NCBI GenBank assembly: GCA_963675055.2 | Contig: CAXXJE010000002.1 | Span: 2,852,001 to 2,916,000 of the forward strand | Reading direction: 5' to 3' | Source: PGYT01 sp963675055 | GTDB taxonomy: Bacteria > Bacteroidota > Ignavibacteria > Ignavibacteriales > Melioribacteraceae | Length of the DNA stretch: 64,000 nucleotides | In this document: in pieces, positions 61,582-64,000 of the stretch | How the letters are laid out: every line of letters starts with the position of its first letter | How positions within the stretch are numbered: the stretch's first letter is position 1 | The notes under the pieces: model-generated | The model's database searches: none | The model's input: only the letters and a program-made list of their open reading frames with translations | What the model was told of the DNA's origin: nothing | Made by a program: the position numbers and the translations under genes

Positions 61582-64000
61582 ATGAAAAGCAAACTCTCTA
61601 TAATTCTTTTACTGGTGTTCTATACTCTAGCCTTGGCTAAAGGTGATTTGAAAGTACTCCAATCCACTTCATCATCACTTCTTGTTGAATACAATCCTGT
61701 TATCGTCGATTCTGCAATAGTTAAAACCTCTTCCGGTAATTTGATTGATCTCAATATTTCCTCCGGTAGGATAGATTATATTGATAATCTTGGTAATCCA
61801 AAACTGCCTTACAGACTTATCAATATCGGTGTTCCTGCAGAATTTGGGAATACTATTCAGGTAATTGCAACTGAGTATGAGTACTTAGAATATGCTCCGG
61901 TTCCTGTTTCAAAAAGTCCAACCGTGGAAGCCGCAGTGGATTATTCAGGATATAAAAATATCGATGAACCCGTTACTTTCGGAAGCTACGGAATTTCACG
62001 TGATTTAGGAGTTCAAACGATTAAATTATCTCCGGTGTTTTATGATTCCGAAAGTAATAGAACAAAGTTTTATACTAAAATTATTTTTCGTGTTACCTTT
62101 GGTTCCAAAGGGAATGCGAATAAAAAAATAACGGAATCTTATGCTGCCGGATCAGTTCTGAACTTTGATGTTGCCTCGAACTGGGGGATTGCCGAAAAAA
62201 GTCTAAGAAAAGCTTCCTCAAGTTCTGTACTTGCAACCGGTACATGGTATCGTTTTGTAACTCCAACCGAAGGAATCTATAGGATCAACAGGTCTGAACT
62301 TTCATCATTAGGAATTGATGCTGCCTCAGTAGATCCCCGGACTATTAAAATATACAACAACGGCGGAACAAATCTGCCTGATAAACCTGAAGCCGACGCA
62401 CCGACCGACTTGCTAGAAAATTCGATAACTGTGGTTGGTGAAAGCGATGGCAGCTTTGATGCAAATGATTATATACTGTTTTACGGAAGAGGGATCGATT
62501 TCTGGGAATATGATGAGACTAGCCGAAAAATAGTAAGAAGACATAATTCATACACACAAAGTAATTATTATTGGATTACTTCAGGGGGCGAGCAGGGGAA
62601 AAGGATTGTCTCAACTCCTGTCGCTTCATCCGTGAATGCTGTTTCTCAAACCAGCTCAGATGCTTTTGTATTCGTCGAAGATGATTTGATTAACATTGGT
62701 AAATCAGGAAGAATTTACTGGGGTGATGAAATTAGTTCTTCCAATAGCACCCTGAGTTATGTGAATTCACTGAATGGAATAATATCTTCGGAACCGATTG
62801 GATATAAACTTCATATCTGCAACGCATCGGAGAGTAATTTTACCTTGGCTTTGTACGAGAATGATACCAGATTGTTCAGCCGGTTACTATCCGGTTATAC
62901 TCAAGATTATTATTGGGGACGAGAGTTTAATCTTACAGCTGAATATACCGGCTCCCTTCCGGATGACCGAAGCGTCTGCCAACTGAGTTTAAGCAGTTCA
63001 TCGAGTGATGCTAAAGGTTATTTGGATTATCTTGAAATATCTTACAGGAAGGAATTGAAAGCATTTGAAGATAAGCTTTTCTTTTTCGCCGATACTTCTT
63101 CAAATAGTATTCAGATGAGGCTGTTTAATTTCTCCAATAGTGATATTGCTGTTTTTGACATCACAGATTTTCAAAATGTCACTCAGCTTGAGCCAGGTTC
63201 AATAAGCGGTGGTGAAGCAAATATAATTGTTGACGCGAATTCAGATCTGAAAAGGAGGTATCTAGCAATAACCGGTGATCAGACTAATTCAATTTCGGGA
63301 ATTGAAGCGGTTAAAAATTCGGATGTGCACGGGATTTCTCCAGGTGCGGAATATGTGATTATAACTCATTCCAAATTTGCTGCACAGGCTGAGAGGCTAC
63401 GTGATTACAGGGCAAATGAAAGTTCGAACAAAATGACTTCTGTTGTAGTCTATATTGATGATATCATAAATGAGTTTTCGAATGGCAGTAATGATCCTGT
63501 GGGAATTCGGAATTTTATAAGATATGCTTATCAAAACTGGGAGAATAGACCGTTCTACATTTTTCTTTTGGGTGACGGTACTTACGACTATCTTGATATA
63601 GAAGGAGTTGGAAATAATTTTATTCCGACTTACCAGACAATAGAATCGTTAAAAGAACAGAACTCCTATCCATATGATGATTTTTATTGCAGAATTATAG
63701 GAAACGATGATGTTGCAGATATTTCAATCGGACGGATTAATGTGCAGTCAGAATCAGATGCCAAAAGCTATATCGATAAACTAATTGAATATGAGAAAGG
63801 TACCAGTAAAGGTATCTGGAATACTACTGTCACAATAATTGCTGATGATGGAATAACAACTGAAAACCCTTATGAAGGTTCGGTTCATACTAGTCAGGCA
63901 GAGAGACTGGCAACAGAAAAGATTCCGGGATACTTTAATAAAAATAAAATTTACTTATCGAACTATCCTACGGTTATTACAGGACTTGGTCGTCGTAAGC
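61582..64000 (+). CDS. porU: PorU-like C25-family T9SS sortase, 3' truncated by window
   Basis: The frame is open from ATG 61582 to the window end, giving 806 residues. A signal peptide (LSIILLLVFYTLALA) is followed by a long beta-rich N-terminal part (about 25-590) and the start of a gingipain-like C25 peptidase domain (about 590 on). Visible C25 landmarks are YVIITHSKFAAQAERLRDYR, PFYIFLLGDGTYDYLD, DDFYCRI and DISIGRINVQSESDAK. PorU cuts the C-terminal sorting domain from T9SS cargo and attaches it to the surface; the catalytic cysteine should lie beyond base 64000. AGGAAA about 7 bases upstream supports the start. Other C25 proteins of this lineage are possible, but the long N-terminal part suits PorU. 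Confidence 0.85.
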   Translation, partial: MKSKLSIILLLVFYTLALAKGDLKVLQSTSSSLLVEYNPVIVDSAIVKTSSGNLIDLNISSGRIDYIDNLGNPKLPYRLINIGVPAEFGNTIQVIATEYEYLEYAPVPVSKSPTVEAAVDYSGYKNIDEPVTFGSYGISRDLGVQTIKLSPVFYDSESNRTKFYTKIIFRVTFGSKGNANKKITESYAAGSVLNFDVASNWGIAEKSLRKASSSSVLATGTWYRFVTPTEGIYRINRSELSSLGIDAASVDPRTIKIYNNGGTNLPDKPEADAPTDLLENSITVVGESDGSFDANDYILFYGRGIDFWEYDETSRKIVRRHNSYTQSNYYWITSGGEQGKRIVSTPVASSVNAVSQTSSDAFVFVEDDLINIGKSGRIYWGDEISSSNSTLSYVNSLNGIISSEPIGYKLHICNASESNFTLALYENDTRLFSRLLSGYTQDYYWGREFNLTAEYTGSLPDDRSVCQLSLSSSSSDAKGYLDYLEISYRKELKAFEDKLFFFADTSSNSIQMRLFNFSNSDIAVFDITDFQNVTQLEPGSISGGEANIIVDANSDLKRRYLAITGDQTNSISGIEAVKNSDVHGISPGAEYVIITHSKFAAQAERLRDYRANESSNKMTSVVVYIDDIINEFSNGSNDPVGIRNFIRYAYQNWENRPFYIFLLGDGTYDYLDIEGVGNNFIPTYQTIESLKEQNSYPYDDFYCRIIGNDDVADISIGRINVQSESDAKSYIDKLIEYEKGTSKGIWNTTVTIIADDGITTENPYEGSVHTSQAERLATEKIPGYFNKNKIYLSNYPTVITGLGRRK

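Noticed and set aside
1..64000. CRISPR arrays, insertion sequences, integrases and prophage
   Set aside because: No regularly spaced short repeats, transposase or integrase frames, or terminal inverted repeats were seen anywhere in the window.

Overview
The window looks like the chromosome of a member of the Ignavibacteria (Bacteroidota/Chlorobi side), a heterotrophic glycan degrader. Four proteins carry a C-terminal type IX secretion (T9SS) sorting domain with the YPNPFNP motif, there is a PorV-family protein and the 5' part of a PorU-like sortase, the tRNA promoter has the Bacteroidota form (TTTG-N20-TAnnTTTG), and the DNA is moderately AT-rich. The lineage is inferred from these traits and was not tested by phylogeny. 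No phage, insertion sequence, CRISPR array or rRNA was seen.

Region 1-21405 reads as one regulatory and metabolic unit for a beta-glucan or cello-oligosaccharide: the end of a histidine kinase, a sigma-54 activator (441), two TATCA-N3-TGATA palindromes and a -24/-12-like promoter (1927-2057), then ten same-strand genes. These are a sodium/solute symporter, a TonB-dependent receptor, a large secreted FN3 protein, a PorV-like barrel, an IPT/TIG lipoprotein, a duplicated CBM9-like T9SS cargo, a second symporter, a secreted cellobiose-2-epimerase-like protein with a T9SS tail, a GH94 cellobiose phosphorylase and an SGNH/TPR protein. No SusD is present, so this resembles a SusD-less polysaccharide-utilisation locus under enhancer control. 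The likely logic is surface binding and processing, uptake through the receptor, symport into the cytoplasm and phosphorolysis.

Region 21435-35478 continues the carbohydrate theme: a DUF362 protein with membrane helices and a T9SS tail (minus), an alpha/beta hydrolase, a GH5 endoglucanase lipoprotein, two unknown small genes, transketolase, a secreted GH13 alpha-amylase (minus), a DedA/VTT membrane protein (minus), a NagX/DUF5009-like acyltransferase and an acyl-CoA synthetase.

Region 35538-48659 is housekeeping and envelope: a YjjG-like HAD phosphatase, MetRS, a solitary DNA methyltransferase, three SurA/PpiC-type foldases, a MoxR ATPase, an M23 peptidase, and an Rrf2 regulator with its own operator followed by cytochrome bd oxidase (cydAB).

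Region 48708-64000 holds a single-chain 2-oxoglutarate dehydrogenase (E2-E1 fusion, minus), a PAS histidine kinase, a 1651-residue lipoprotein made of about 16 Ig-like repeats, tRNA-Glu(CUC), endonuclease III, an HD-domain protein and the PorU-like gene, which runs off the window end.
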